Of a stretch of 50,842 nt of DNA, positions 17,956 to 28,337 are shown in pieces. Every line of letters begins with the position of its first letter. Positions within the stretch are counted from its first letter, which is position 1. The translations under genes and the position numbers were made by a program. A model generated the notes under the pieces. That model was not told the DNA's origin, ran no database searches, and worked only from the letters and a program-made list of their open reading frames with translations. The DNA is taken from assembly GCA_028289325.1 (NCBI GenBank), contig JANQQN010000150.1, positions 1 to 50,842 of the forward strand. The letters are read 5' to 3'. Source of the DNA: Myxococcota bacterium. GTDB taxonomy: Bacteria; Myxococcota; Kuafuiibacteriia; Kuafuiibacteriales; Kuafuiibacteriaceae.

Positions 17956-19395
17956 TTACTCGGTCGGGCAATCGATGAGCACGGGGCCGATGCCCACCGG
18001 CGTTACCCAGTCGGATTCATCCACCGAGCAGTCGTAGCGCCGATCGACGGGGACCGGCGCACCGTCGAGCGGCTGTTCCCGGGTCTCGACGTATCCGTTG
18101 CCCGTTCGATCCTCGGCCGGATCGAACTCCAGCCGATTGCCGAGGCCGGCCAGCCCGCAGCACTCGTTGGCGATGCTCTTGTTGGTCGCCTCGTCGCCGA
18201 ACGCGTCGCGGCGGCGCACGAAGTTATCGCCGTTGACGTCGGCGATCTCCAGCAGGCGCTCGTTGCCCGGCCACTCTTCGGTGCCCGTCCACGGTTCGTT
18301 AGGGATGCCCCAGGTGTACTTGTATTGGATGAAGGCGCCGCGAGGGAGGTCGAAGGTGACCGTCCAGATGTTGTCGCCCGCCACCTCGTCGCCGTTGGTG
18401 CCATCGTCGAACATCGGCACCGCCCCGGGATCGAACTGCCCGAGCAAATTGTCGATGGGGATTCGCTCCGAGGATGCGCTGGGAATCAGAGAGTCGGGAT
18501 GAAGGCTGCCGGTGAAGAACATCGCGTCGCCGGGATCCGGCTGCACGAAGTCTTTGCTGCCGAACGCAAAGCCGTTGGTGGTCACGCACTGAAAGCCCAC
18601 CGGGCTCACCCGGTCGGGGCCGAGGTCTGCCTCGAACACCACCCGGATGACGTCGGGATCGACGCACCCGATCAGATTCAAGACCGAGGCCGACGTGGCC
18701 AGCGCCCCATCGAATGCCTCCCGAGTGAAGCTGACGTTGCCCGAGTTGGCCGTCCACCACTCGTCGCGAAGGGCCGAGGTCTCCACGCCGTAGCTGGCGT
18801 CGAGCACCGGAAGCTGAAAGGGGCCAGCATCGACCCCCGACACCGTCGCGCTTCCGTCGGCGGCATCGATCGCGGCCTGGACCCAGGCCAGGAAATCGGT
18901 GCCGGTGGCGGTGTCCGTGAAGCCGGACTGGGCATCCTCCAGCGCGACCCGCGCCACGTTGGGATCGAGGGTCTTTCGGTCCCGCCCTTGCGGTGCGAGC
19001 GCGCCGCCCACAACCAGGAATGCGGCCGTGGTGTTGACGTCGATGGTCAATCCGGTGAGCTCGCCCTCGCCGGGAACCCGGGGGATCAACAGCCACAGCA
19101 GCTTCTCACCCTCGGTGGCCACCGCGATCACGTTGGCCAGCTCGCCGCTCGGTTCGAGCTGAAGCTCGAATTGACCGCCACCCACAGTCTGCTCGAGGGG
19201 CTCGATGACCGCGCCGTCCGAGTTCACGAGGGTCACCGCGCTCGCGTTGTTGCTGAACGTGCCGCTGACGGTAACCACCTCCAGCTCGTTGGCGCCGGTG
19301 AAGCCACCGTTTATGAGGCCTTCGATACCGCAAGCCGACATGCTCATGCCGACGAACGCGACCCCGAGGCCAAAGATACGCTTCGATGCTCTCAT
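17956..19395 (-). CDS. Putative starch-binding-like lipoprotein
   Basis: 479 residues from ATG at 19395, with AGGAG nine bases upstream. The signal ends in GMSMSAC, a lipobox, at about residue 22. Most of the mature protein is not recognised, but the C-terminal third has FDDGTNGDEVAGDNIWTV followed by IQYKYTWG and WPGNERLLEI, which resembles an anchor-X module joined to a CBM20/CBM48-like carbohydrate-binding fold. DVNGDNFVRRRDAFGDE is acidic and could bind calcium. Together with its place between the outer-membrane barrel and malE genes this suggests a SusE/SusF-like surface starch-binding function by analogy only; there is no homology to SusE/F that I can see. It follows the barrel gene after 25 bases, so it is in the same operon. 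Confidence 0.7.
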   Translation of the reverse strand: MRASKRIFGLGVAFVGMSMSACGIEGLINGGFTGANELEVVTVSGTFSNNASAVTLVNSDGAVIEPLEQTVGGGQFELQLEPSGELANVIAVATEGEKLLWLLIPRVPGEGELTGLTIDVNTTAAFLVVGGALAPQGRDRKTLDPNVARVALEDAQSGFTDTATGTDFLAWVQAAIDAADGSATVSGVDAGPFQLPVLDASYGVETSALRDEWWTANSGNVSFTREAFDGALATSASVLNLIGCVDPDVIRVVFEADLGPDRVSPVGFQCVTTNGFAFGSKDFVQPDPGDAMFFTGSLHPDSLIPSASSERIPIDNLLGQFDPGAVPMFDDGTNGDEVAGDNIWTVTFDLPRGAFIQYKYTWGIPNEPWTGTEEWPGNERLLEIADVNGDNFVRRRDAFGDEATNKSIANECCGLAGLGNRLEFDPAEDRTGNGYVETREQPLDGAPVPVDRRYDCSVDESDWVTPVGIGPVLIDCPTE

Positions 19396-19420
19396 CGTTC
19401 GTTACTCCTGGGACCGGCGC

Positions 19421-21448
19421 TCAGAAGCTGACTTCGATCGTCGCCTTGGCTCGCCAGATCCGATACGCCTGATTCGTATCCACGGTGTCGTCGATGTCGC
19501 CATTGGGGAGCCTTTGGAATCGGTCTTGATCCTTATGGTAATACTCCAACAGATAGCTGAACAGGAGCCCACCGAAGTTATACCCTATGGTCCCACGAAA
19601 CACGTGAATCGTGGTTTCATACTCGAAGTAGTCGCTCTCCTGGCTGCCTTGTCGATTCTCTTCGTCCCAGAAATTGTACTCGTAGCCGAATCCCGTGCTG
19701 AGCTCGTTGTTCCACTGAAGGTCGAGGAAAGCCCAGGCGAGATACATGTTTCCCACGTAGTCGTCGAAGCCGGGCGGCTTGTCGTCGGGCTCGTTGGTGT
19801 TTCGATCATCGGTTTTCCGTACCCACTTACCCTTGGCCTTCAGGAGCCAGCGATTGAATAGCGGGATCTGCGGGAGCAGGTATTCACCGTTGAACACGAG
19901 GATGGTCGCCTCTCGCTCCTGGAACTCCGCATACACGCTTCGGGGATCTGCGCCGCGGTCGAAGGTGTTGGAGTAGCCGGCCCGGCCGCGGATGTCGGCG
20001 GTGAACGCCATCGGGTCGAGGAAACCATCGGTCCACAGGAAGTCCGGGTACTGAACGTCGACGTCGCGGTTTTGGGCGTCGGTGTTGAAGTCGAGGTAGG
20101 TGAACTCGAAGTTGAGGTTGAGGCCACCGTTAACGTATTCGACGACGCCCGTCCCGCCGTGCCAACCGATCACCGTCTCGTACCACGGCTCGTCGAAATC
20201 GACGAACTCGTTCGCGAGGTTGAGCGTGGGCAACTGCCCGCCCTGAATGAATCCTCGACCGATGAAACCGTCGGTCAACAACACGTCGGCCTCACGTCGA
20301 GCCCCGAAGATCGCGTTGAACTCGTCGCCGATATTGAAATACTCGCCCTTGAACGACAGACCGATGCCGAACGGATCGAACAGCTCGGCCCGCACCGTGC
20401 CTCCGAATCCGGTCGACCACTTCGCATCGCCGTTCTCGTCGACCAGGTTCACGATGGGCGAGAAGCCATTGTTGTTGAGGGTTCCGTTGGTCGCGTAGTC
20501 GTAGTTGGGCCGGTTGGCCGAGAACGCGAGAATGCCGGTGATGTTCAGGAACTCGGCCCACTCCGGGCTATACCGAGCGTCGAACGAGCTGGTGACCGCC
20601 TGAAAGCGGCTGCGCCAGTCGACGGCCCGGTCCGTTCCGCGGGTGACATCCGACGGACCGGTGTTGTCGGGATCGTCGCGATCGCCTTCCCAGTCCTGGA
20701 TGTAGGTGCCGATAACCCGCAAGGACAAGTCGTCGGTGGGATCCGCCTCGAGCTTGAGCGTGTAGCCCCAGTCCGCGCCCCAAAAACCCGCCAGCGGGTC
20801 GGCGTCGACGAGGCCGGTGGTCCACAGGGGGCCGACGAACAGCTTGGGCAGCGCCACCGCGCCGAGGTGGTAGCGAAACCGATTGCCCACCGCGCCGTCG
20901 AAGAAGATGCCGTTACCGTTGTCTCGGTCGATGAAACGGGACTTGCCGATGGTCCACTCGTTGTACATGCCGAAGTCGGTGGCTCCGATATGCACGAAGC
21001 GAAGGGTGGGGATAGGGAGGTTGGCGCGAATGTACAGGCCACGCAGCTTCATGTACTGCGCGTGGTTCATGCCCAACACCTCGCCGGAGGTATTCTCGTT
21101 GAACCGGGGCTCGCTGGGCGGGATGGCCCAGCGAGTATCACCGTTCTCCCACCAGCCCTGCCATAGAGCGCCGAAACGACTTTTGATGCGGATGCCGGCG
21201 GTCACGAACTTGCTGACCCGGCCCAGAATGTTGAGCTCGAACTCCGAGCAGATGCCGTTGCCGCCGCCGATGTTGTCTGGCCAGAACGGGTTCGACAGCG
21301 ACAGACAGCCGCGGGTGTCATCGTTCTTGTACAGGTACTTTGTATAGATTTTTCCGTTGAGCTCGAAATTTTCGGTATCTGCGACGGCCGGGCGCGCCGT
21401 CGACATGACCATCCCGCCGAGCAGGACGATCAAGGCATAACGTTTCAC
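19421..21448 (-). CDS. Outer-membrane beta-barrel protein, candidate maltooligosaccharide porin
   Basis: 675 residues from GTG at 21448, with AAGGGGAA about eight bases upstream. A signal peptide ends at TARPAVAD. The mature protein has alternating hydrophobic strands rich in aromatic residues (FELNGKIYTKYLYK, NLNFEFTYLDFN, YLAWAFLDLQWNNEL) and ends in WRAKATIEVSF: a C-terminal Phe is the insertion signal of outer-membrane barrels. I cannot assign it to a named porin family. Its place between a DOMON-like lipoprotein and a starch-binding-like lipoprotein, in the same run as MalEFGK, suggests that it admits alpha-glucan oligosaccharides, as LamB does in enteric bacteria. Alternatively it may be a general substrate-independent barrel. 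Confidence 0.75.
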   Translation of the reverse strand: MKRYALIVLLGGMVMSTARPAVADTENFELNGKIYTKYLYKNDDTRGCLSLSNPFWPDNIGGGNGICSEFELNILGRVSKFVTAGIRIKSRFGALWQGWWENGDTRWAIPPSEPRFNENTSGEVLGMNHAQYMKLRGLYIRANLPIPTLRFVHIGATDFGMYNEWTIGKSRFIDRDNGNGIFFDGAVGNRFRYHLGAVALPKLFVGPLWTTGLVDADPLAGFWGADWGYTLKLEADPTDDLSLRVIGTYIQDWEGDRDDPDNTGPSDVTRGTDRAVDWRSRFQAVTSSFDARYSPEWAEFLNITGILAFSANRPNYDYATNGTLNNNGFSPIVNLVDENGDAKWSTGFGGTVRAELFDPFGIGLSFKGEYFNIGDEFNAIFGARREADVLLTDGFIGRGFIQGGQLPTLNLANEFVDFDEPWYETVIGWHGGTGVVEYVNGGLNLNFEFTYLDFNTDAQNRDVDVQYPDFLWTDGFLDPMAFTADIRGRAGYSNTFDRGADPRSVYAEFQEREATILVFNGEYLLPQIPLFNRWLLKAKGKWVRKTDDRNTNEPDDKPPGFDDYVGNMYLAWAFLDLQWNNELSTGFGYEYNFWDEENRQGSQESDYFEYETTIHVFRGTIGYNFGGLLFSYLLEYYHKDQDRFQRLPNGDIDDTVDTNQAYRIWRAKATIEVSF

Positions 21449-21496
21449 TGACTTTCCCCTTCCCTCACTCTAGGCAGCCGTTGCCGCGAACCGCGG

Positions 21497-22390
21497 TCAA
21501 GCGTCGGGATAGATCATCGGGACGAGGGCCAGGTCTTCGGGCTTCGGCTCGGTGACGTCCTTCTTGTAGCTGCCGAGGATCTTATGTTGAGTCGCTGCTT
21601 CGTCGGCCGCGCCCTTCGCGCCGCCAGCGAAGATGTCGATGACGTGCGGATCGTTGTCGTAGTCGCTTCCGCCCCCGAATCGATGCTGACCTTCAAACTC
21701 GTTGACCTTACGAGTGAGGAGGTCGGTCTTGGCGGGGAAGCCTTCGTTCGACTGGATCAGCACCTGGTAGCCCCAACCCGGCTGAGGCGCTCCGCCGAGC
21801 TCGGCCTTGCTCACCACCGCGATCAAGGTTCGACCGGTGGCGCGGGTGATCTGGGGGACCATGATCCGTGCTTTGTGCTCGGCCGCCTTCGCTTCGATCT
21901 CGCTGGCCAGTCGAGTCGGGCCCTGCGGGCTGATGATGACCACCTTGTCCCAGGCCTCGGCGTCGGCGAATCGTACGTTGGTGCCCGGCAGGCCAACCGT
22001 GGCCCCGCTCCCGGGCTTGTGGTCGGTGTCGATGTGGATGAAGGCCATCTGCACGGAGAAGCCGTTGCCGCCCCACGCCTTCGAGTCCCACGGGTCTTCG
22101 ATGCGACGGCCCATCTTCAAACGAAACTCGACGGTGGCGCCTTTGTCTTCGACCTCCAAGCTTCGCATGTCGAAGCTGGACGGCTTGTAGACCTGATCCG
22201 TCGGATACACATACTTTCCGTCACCGTTGTCGTCGCCGGAGGGATCCTGGAGCGAAACGAAGCCTGGCTGGGCCCCACCTCCAGTGGCGCCTCCGCCACT
22301 CGCGCAGGCGCCGACCGCGAACAGGAGCGCAGGCGTAACCCGACGCGAAAAACGCGTAATGCTTGGAATCTTTAGTAATGGCGCTGGCAT
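21497..22390 (-). CDS. DOMON-like (glucodextranase C-terminal type) lipoprotein, copy 3
   Basis: 297 residues. The signal ends in LLFAVGAC, a lipobox, followed by a Gly-rich linker, so this copy is membrane-anchored whereas copies 1 and 2 have ordinary signal peptides. Shared motifs are DPSGDDNGDGKYVYPTDQ, AFIHIDTDHKPGSGATV, LPGTNVRF, VVIISPQGP and FGGGSDYDNDPHVIDIFAGG. It is the first gene of the nine-gene minus-strand run and is divergent from the amylase gene. Family knowledge links such domains to alpha-glucan-degrading enzymes, where they occur at the C-terminus; here the domain stands alone. It is probably a glycan-binding accessory; haem binding, as in other DOMON proteins, is possible but no evidence is visible. 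Confidence 0.82.
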   Translation of the reverse strand: MPAPLLKIPSITRFSRRVTPALLFAVGACASGGGATGGGAQPGFVSLQDPSGDDNGDGKYVYPTDQVYKPSSFDMRSLEVEDKGATVEFRLKMGRRIEDPWDSKAWGGNGFSVQMAFIHIDTDHKPGSGATVGLPGTNVRFADAEAWDKVVIISPQGPTRLASEIEAKAAEHKARIMVPQITRATGRTLIAVVSKAELGGAPQPGWGYQVLIQSNEGFPAKTDLLTRKVNEFEGQHRFGGGSDYDNDPHVIDIFAGGAKGAADEAATQHKILGSYKKDVTEPKPEDLALVPMIYPDA

Positions 22391-22505
22391 AGCGGCGGAA
22401 GCCTCAACCCATCTAAGAAAAGTAGCAAGACCTCGTGGGTGCGATAGGTGCTTTTTACTTTCTCGTTCCGAGCGCTATGACGTAGTGCGTACGGATCAAC
22501 CTGAG

Positions 22506-22522
22506 CGTGATTCGCAATCACG
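22506..22522. promoter_or_regulatory. Operator-like inverted repeat between DOMON-like lipoprotein and amylase genes
   Basis: CGTGATTCGCAATCACG has perfect 7-base arms around CGC. It sits in the 267-base divergent region between the nine-gene run and the amylase, at a place suited to control both. A GTGATTCAC sequence at 28350-28358 upstream of the pullulanase shares the GTGATT half, hinting at a common regulator; none is encoded nearby. Confidence 0.4.
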
Positions 22523-22643
22523 TACTGCCCGACGTGGGCTCGACGCGGCGGCATCGTCGAGGCGATCCGGGGCTAGGCAACCCCGGTTTCGCCAACGCAT
22601 CAAGAGACCAAGTTTACCGGTCTTGCGGTTCTCATGAGGCGCG

Positions 22644-22649
22644 TATACT
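22644..22649 (+). promoter_or_regulatory. Probable -10 box of the amylase gene
   Basis: TATACT lies 8 bases before the ATG at 22658, in an AT-poor context where it stands out. A transcript would start at or next to the ATG, which implies leaderless or near-leaderless translation and favours 22658 over the ATG at 22634. TTGCGG at 22623-22628 is a poor -35 with only 15 bases of spacing. Confidence 0.35.
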
Positions 22650-22657
22650 TCCGGCCG

Positions 22658-24523
<1,866 letters not shown>

Positions 24524-24540
24524 CCTTCTTGTTCGGCGAA

Positions 24541-24576
24541 GCGTTGGCGGCTCGAGAACGCTCGAGCCGCCGACGC
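24541..24576 (+). terminator. Perfect long hairpin after the amylase gene
   Basis: A 16-bp stem (24541-24556 with 24561-24576, one G-T pair) closes a 4-base loop AACG; its core GGCGGCTCGAG/CTCGAGCCGCC is perfect. It begins 17 bases after the amylase stop. There is no T-run downstream, so termination may be of the I-shaped, tail-less type, or the hairpin may protect the mRNA end. Confidence 0.65.
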
Positions 24577-24615
24577 AGTACTGCGGCGATACGGCTGCGG
24601 TAAGGGGCTGAAAGA

Positions 24616-24649
24616 AGGTGGTCCCGGCGACGGATCGCCGGGACCACCT
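24616..24649 (-). terminator. Rho-independent-like terminator of the pullulanase gene
   Basis: AGGTGGTCCCGGCGA pairs perfectly with its complement over 15 bp around the loop CGGA (complement TCCG on the minus strand). It starts three bases past the pullulanase stop and on the minus strand is followed by TCTTTC, a short T-rich tail. Together with the hairpin at 24541-24576 it separates the two convergent genes. Confidence 0.75.
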
Positions 24650-24652
24650 CGA

Positions 24653-27600
24653 TCACGGCAGGTATGGATTGCAGGGCAATCCAGCCCCTTGGCCCCCGTT
24701 TTGAGGAACGACGAACACCGCCGTCGTTCGCCCCGGCACCGTGAACGCATCCGACGTCTCGTCGAAGCTCGCGCTCTGCACCACGGTATCTGCGGACGTC
24801 ACCTGGTCCGGATGGAGGACGAATCCCTCGGCGCCGGCAACCGGCACCACCGCTTGCTCGTCGTTGGCGTTGAACACCACGAACACCGCATCGTAGTTCG
24901 GATCCAGATCGGTGGCCGCCGCGCACGCCGTGCCGTCGGTAATGCCCATGGCGATGAGGCCCGGTGTCTGGGTGCTCCCGCCGGCGAAGAACGTCACCCG
25001 CGCCTCGACCTCGGCCGCGGTGCGCAGTCGGAACAGCGGCGAGCTCTTTCGAATCGCCAGCATCTCCCGCATGTGGGCGTTCACCGCCATGATGTCGTCG
25101 ACCGAGGGATCGATGTTCGGGGCGTCGAGCACCACCTTCTGGAACGGCCAGCTGGGATTGTTGTCGCCCTGCTGCGGCAGCCCCTTCTTGAAGTTGTTGG
25201 TCATCCCCGTCCAGTCGATGGCGTTGTAGTAGTCGCCGGAGTTGAAGCTATTGCGGTCCATCGACTTCGACCGCATGAGCTCCATGCCCGCGTGGAAGAA
25301 CGGGACGCCCTGCGAAAGCGCCACAACGCTGATACCCATGTTCTGCACCCGAACCCGGTCAGCCATCGTCATGTCCAGCCGGTTCTTGTAGTTGCTGATA
25401 TCGAACAGGGTTTCGTTGTCGTGCTTCTCGACGTAGGTGACGACTTCCTGAGGGTCGGACGTATAGCCGGCCGGCGCCCCGTTGTAGGTGATCTGGGCCC
25501 CGGTCGCCACCGCATCCGCGGCGCTGAGCAGCCGATAGGACTGAAGGTTTCCGGCGAGCCCCACCCGAATCCAGTCTGCACGGCCCCGCGCAACGTTGAC
25601 GTCTTGACCCGGATTTCGGTCGGCCAGGCCCGGATCGAAGTCTTTGGGATTGTTGGGGTCGTAGGACAGACCGTTGAGCCATCCCTGGTTGTTGACGTGG
25701 CTAGCCCCGCTGTCGAACGGACCGCCGCCCCGCGCCGCGTCGCGGAGACGATCGGAGAAGGTCCCGATGCCCGTGCCGTCGAGCTCGGTCTGGGTCGCAT
25801 TGGGAGAGTTCGCCGTACCGCGCTGCTGCCCCTGGATGCCGGGGGTCCAGCCTTCGCCGTATACGTAGACCTCGCTCCCGTCGACGCCGTCGTTCTGGAC
25901 GGTCAAACCGTCGAGGGCGGCCCGCAGCGCGACCATGTGGGACTTCAGGTGGTAACCCATGAGATCGAACCGGAACGCATCGAGCTTGTAGGCCTTCGCC
26001 CACAACACGACGGAGTCGATCATGAGCTTCTCCATCATCCGATTCTCGGTCGCGGTGTCCTGACAGCAAGTTTCGTTGACGACGATGCCCGTGCGCGCGT
26101 CGAGCCGGTGATAGTACCAAGGCACGACCCGGTCGAGGACCGACTTGTTGCTGGTCGGACCCGAGTTCGAGGTATGGTTGTAGACGACGTCGAGGGCGGT
26201 CCGGAAGCCTACGTCGGCCAGGGCCTGCACCATCTGCCGGAACTCGAGGATGCGCTGCGCGCCCATCGGCTCCGTCGAATAGCTCCCCTCCGGCACCGAG
26301 TAGTGGAACGGATCGTAGCCCCAGTTGAAGCCGTCGAGGTCTCGCATGTAGCCGACGATCCGCTGCTGATCCTCGTCGGAGGGACCGAAGGTATCGAGCA
26401 CGTCGATGATGGGCGTGGTGCCGTACTGGGTGCAGTCGTCGGCGGGAACGTTGGCCGCCATCATACATAGACGGTCGAAGCCGTCGGTGACCTCCACTCG
26501 GTTGGCCGGGTCTTCCTCGATCGTGGCGATGTCGAACGCCGGCAACAAGTGGACGTGGGTGAGCCCCGCCGCCTGCAGCTGCAGGAGGTGGTTCATGCCG
26601 TCGGACAGGGTGCTGGTGCCCGTCCCGTTGTAGAGAAACGCGGTGAACTTGCCTCGGTCCGCCAGGTCGACCTTGGCGTCGGCGAGGCTGAAGTCGCGGA
26701 CATGCAGCTCGTAGATGGTGATGTCTTCGGGCGCCTCCAGCACCGGCTTCACCAGCGAGTCCCACCCCGCCGGCTTGGTCGACGGGTCGTTCATGACGTC
26801 GATGATCTGGGTGTGTTTCGAGTCGGTGGACAGGCTCGTCGCGTAGGGGTCGGTGACGCTGTACGTCTCGATCTGGTCACTGAGAGGGTGATACACCGTG
26901 ATTTCGTAGGTGTAGTAACCGCCCACCCACGCCGGGTCGATCTGTCGCGACCAAACGCCGGTCGCGTCGTCGCGGGCCATGGTCGCGGTCGTCGTCTGGT
27001 TCAGCTGTTCGTCGTAGACCTCGAAGCGAACGTTCTGGGCCGTCGGGGCCCACAGCCGGACCTGGGCCGGGGTCGTCGAAAAGTCGAGCCCCAGGGGACC
27101 GTCGTAGACGTACAGGTCATCGAGGGCGCCGGGGATCTGCACTTTCGTCGCCGCCACCACGTTGCCCGAGGCATCGTAGGCGACCGCGATGAGCTGGCCG
27201 CGCAGCACCTCGTTGATCGTCGTCCCGCCCAGCGCCCCGATGGAGAACGCGGCGAAGCCTTGCAAGTGGGGTTTCGAGGCTAGGATCGCCTGGGTGAGGC
27301 CTCCGGTTGCGGTCAGCTCGATGGCCGTACCGCCGGTAATCTGCAGACCGTCGAGCGCGATATCGCCGGTGGGCGAATACAGCAGCTCGTACGTCGCCGC
27401 GCTGTCCTCGCCCACGTCCCACGCGATGGTGTCTCGAGTGACGATGTGGGCGCGGGCGCCGTTGATCTTCAGCTCTCCGCACTCCGGCGGCGAGGTGTAC
27501 ACCCCGGGATCTTGGGTGATGAGGAAGATCTGATTGCCGCTTTCCGCAACCACGACGCCCCGATCGACGGCCGGATCCTTGGAGTCGTCGCCGCCGGCCT

Positions 27601-28291
27601 GCACGATGAAGCAGAAGTCGTTGGGCGGGCACGAGTCCGCGGGGTTGCCGGACTCGAGGTCGATCAGGAACCAGGCCCCGAGCTCGTCATCGATGCCGTC
27701 CAGGGCCTCTCGGTCGGGCCACGCGTAGATCGGCGCCTTCTCGCCCCAGGTGTAGATCCCGAATTGCGTGGGCGGGTCGCCGTACGAGCCGCCGCAGCGG
27801 TTGTAATAGAACAGGATCTGGTCGGCGGTGGGGACCGCAGGCGGCGCGGTCAGGCGGGCCGTTTCTGCGCCCTGCCAGTGCCAGCCCTCGTCAGCGGCAC
27901 CGGACACATCAACGGTCACCATGGCCTCGGTGTTGGTGCCGTCCGTCAGCTGATACGTGAATGACTGGGCGCCAGCGGACAGTGGAATCTCGAAGACCGC
28001 GCCGAAGTCGTCGACGCTGGACACCGGCACCGAAGCCTCGGCGACGTCGCCGGTCAGGCTCGCCGTCCAGCCGGTGTAGGTCGCCGAGCCCGGCGGGCCG
28101 GCGCGGAAGAAATGGAGCGTGAACGTCGTCGTCGTCACCACACCGCCGTCGGGAGGGCCGGCGTCGGGTGTGACCCCCGAATCGGTCGGGCCCGCGTCGG
28201 GCGGGGTGGGATCCGTGTCGTCGTCGTCGCTGCAGGCACCCATCAGCAGGCCTACGCACGCCAACAGGTGGTAAGGGTAATGACGAAGCAT
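24653..28291 (-). CDS. pulA: Pullulanase-type alpha-1,6-glucosidase lipoprotein
   Basis: 1212 residues. ATG at 28291; signal ending in GLLMGAC (lipobox Cys at residue 20), an Asp run and a DAGPPDGG linker. Order: an N-terminal beta-rich region (about 50-380) that includes a CBM41-like PUD module; a CBM48 sandwich (about 395-490, LDFSTTPAQVRLWAPTAQ); the GH13 barrel with IYELHVRDFS, the pullulanase hallmark FNWGYDP (655-661), DVVYNH (701-706), DAFRFD (nucleophile Asp776), YGEGW (acid/base Glu813) and VEKHDN (Asp958); and a C-terminal beta domain. It debranches pullulan, amylopectin or limit dextrins at the cell surface, complementing the amylase. Length and order match PulA-type debranching lipoproteins. 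All catalytic residues are present. Confidence 0.95.
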   Translation of the reverse strand: MLRHYPYHLLACVGLLMGACSDDDDTDPTPPDAGPTDSGVTPDAGPPDGGVVTTTTFTLHFFRAGPPGSATYTGWTASLTGDVAEASVPVSSVDDFGAVFEIPLSAGAQSFTYQLTDGTNTEAMVTVDVSGAADEGWHWQGAETARLTAPPAVPTADQILFYYNRCGGSYGDPPTQFGIYTWGEKAPIYAWPDREALDGIDDELGAWFLIDLESGNPADSCPPNDFCFIVQAGGDDSKDPAVDRGVVVAESGNQIFLITQDPGVYTSPPECGELKINGARAHIVTRDTIAWDVGEDSAATYELLYSPTGDIALDGLQITGGTAIELTATGGLTQAILASKPHLQGFAAFSIGALGGTTINEVLRGQLIAVAYDASGNVVAATKVQIPGALDDLYVYDGPLGLDFSTTPAQVRLWAPTAQNVRFEVYDEQLNQTTTATMARDDATGVWSRQIDPAWVGGYYTYEITVYHPLSDQIETYSVTDPYATSLSTDSKHTQIIDVMNDPSTKPAGWDSLVKPVLEAPEDITIYELHVRDFSLADAKVDLADRGKFTAFLYNGTGTSTLSDGMNHLLQLQAAGLTHVHLLPAFDIATIEEDPANRVEVTDGFDRLCMMAANVPADDCTQYGTTPIIDVLDTFGPSDEDQQRIVGYMRDLDGFNWGYDPFHYSVPEGSYSTEPMGAQRILEFRQMVQALADVGFRTALDVVYNHTSNSGPTSNKSVLDRVVPWYYHRLDARTGIVVNETCCQDTATENRMMEKLMIDSVVLWAKAYKLDAFRFDLMGYHLKSHMVALRAALDGLTVQNDGVDGSEVYVYGEGWTPGIQGQQRGTANSPNATQTELDGTGIGTFSDRLRDAARGGGPFDSGASHVNNQGWLNGLSYDPNNPKDFDPGLADRNPGQDVNVARGRADWIRVGLAGNLQSYRLLSAADAVATGAQITYNGAPAGYTSDPQEVVTYVEKHDNETLFDISNYKNRLDMTMADRVRVQNMGISVVALSQGVPFFHAGMELMRSKSMDRNSFNSGDYYNAIDWTGMTNNFKKGLPQQGDNNPSWPFQKVVLDAPNIDPSVDDIMAVNAHMREMLAIRKSSPLFRLRTAAEVEARVTFFAGGSTQTPGLIAMGITDGTACAAATDLDPNYDAVFVVFNANDEQAVVPVAGAEGFVLHPDQVTSADTVVQSASFDETSDAFTVPGRTTAVFVVPQNGGQGAGLPCNPYLP

Positions 28292-28299
28292 GGCGCAAC

Positions 28300-28337
28300 A
28301 TCATGCTGTTGAGCGCGCCTGAAGCCAAGAATCTTGG
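28300..28337 (-). promoter_or_regulatory. Candidate pullulanase promoter with palindromic operator over the -35 box
   Basis: On the minus strand TTGGCT (28328-28323), 17 bases, then CATGAT (28305-28300) make a sigma70-like promoter whose -10 ends eight bases before the pulA ATG. The palindrome CCAAGAATCTTGG (28325-28337, 6-base arms around a central A) overlaps the -35 box, as a repressor site would. No regulator gene is adjacent. Confidence 0.4.

Noticed and set aside
24689-26470. 593-residue plus-strand frame inside pulA
   Set aside because: Antisense of the catalytic domain of pullulanase; no signal or domain.
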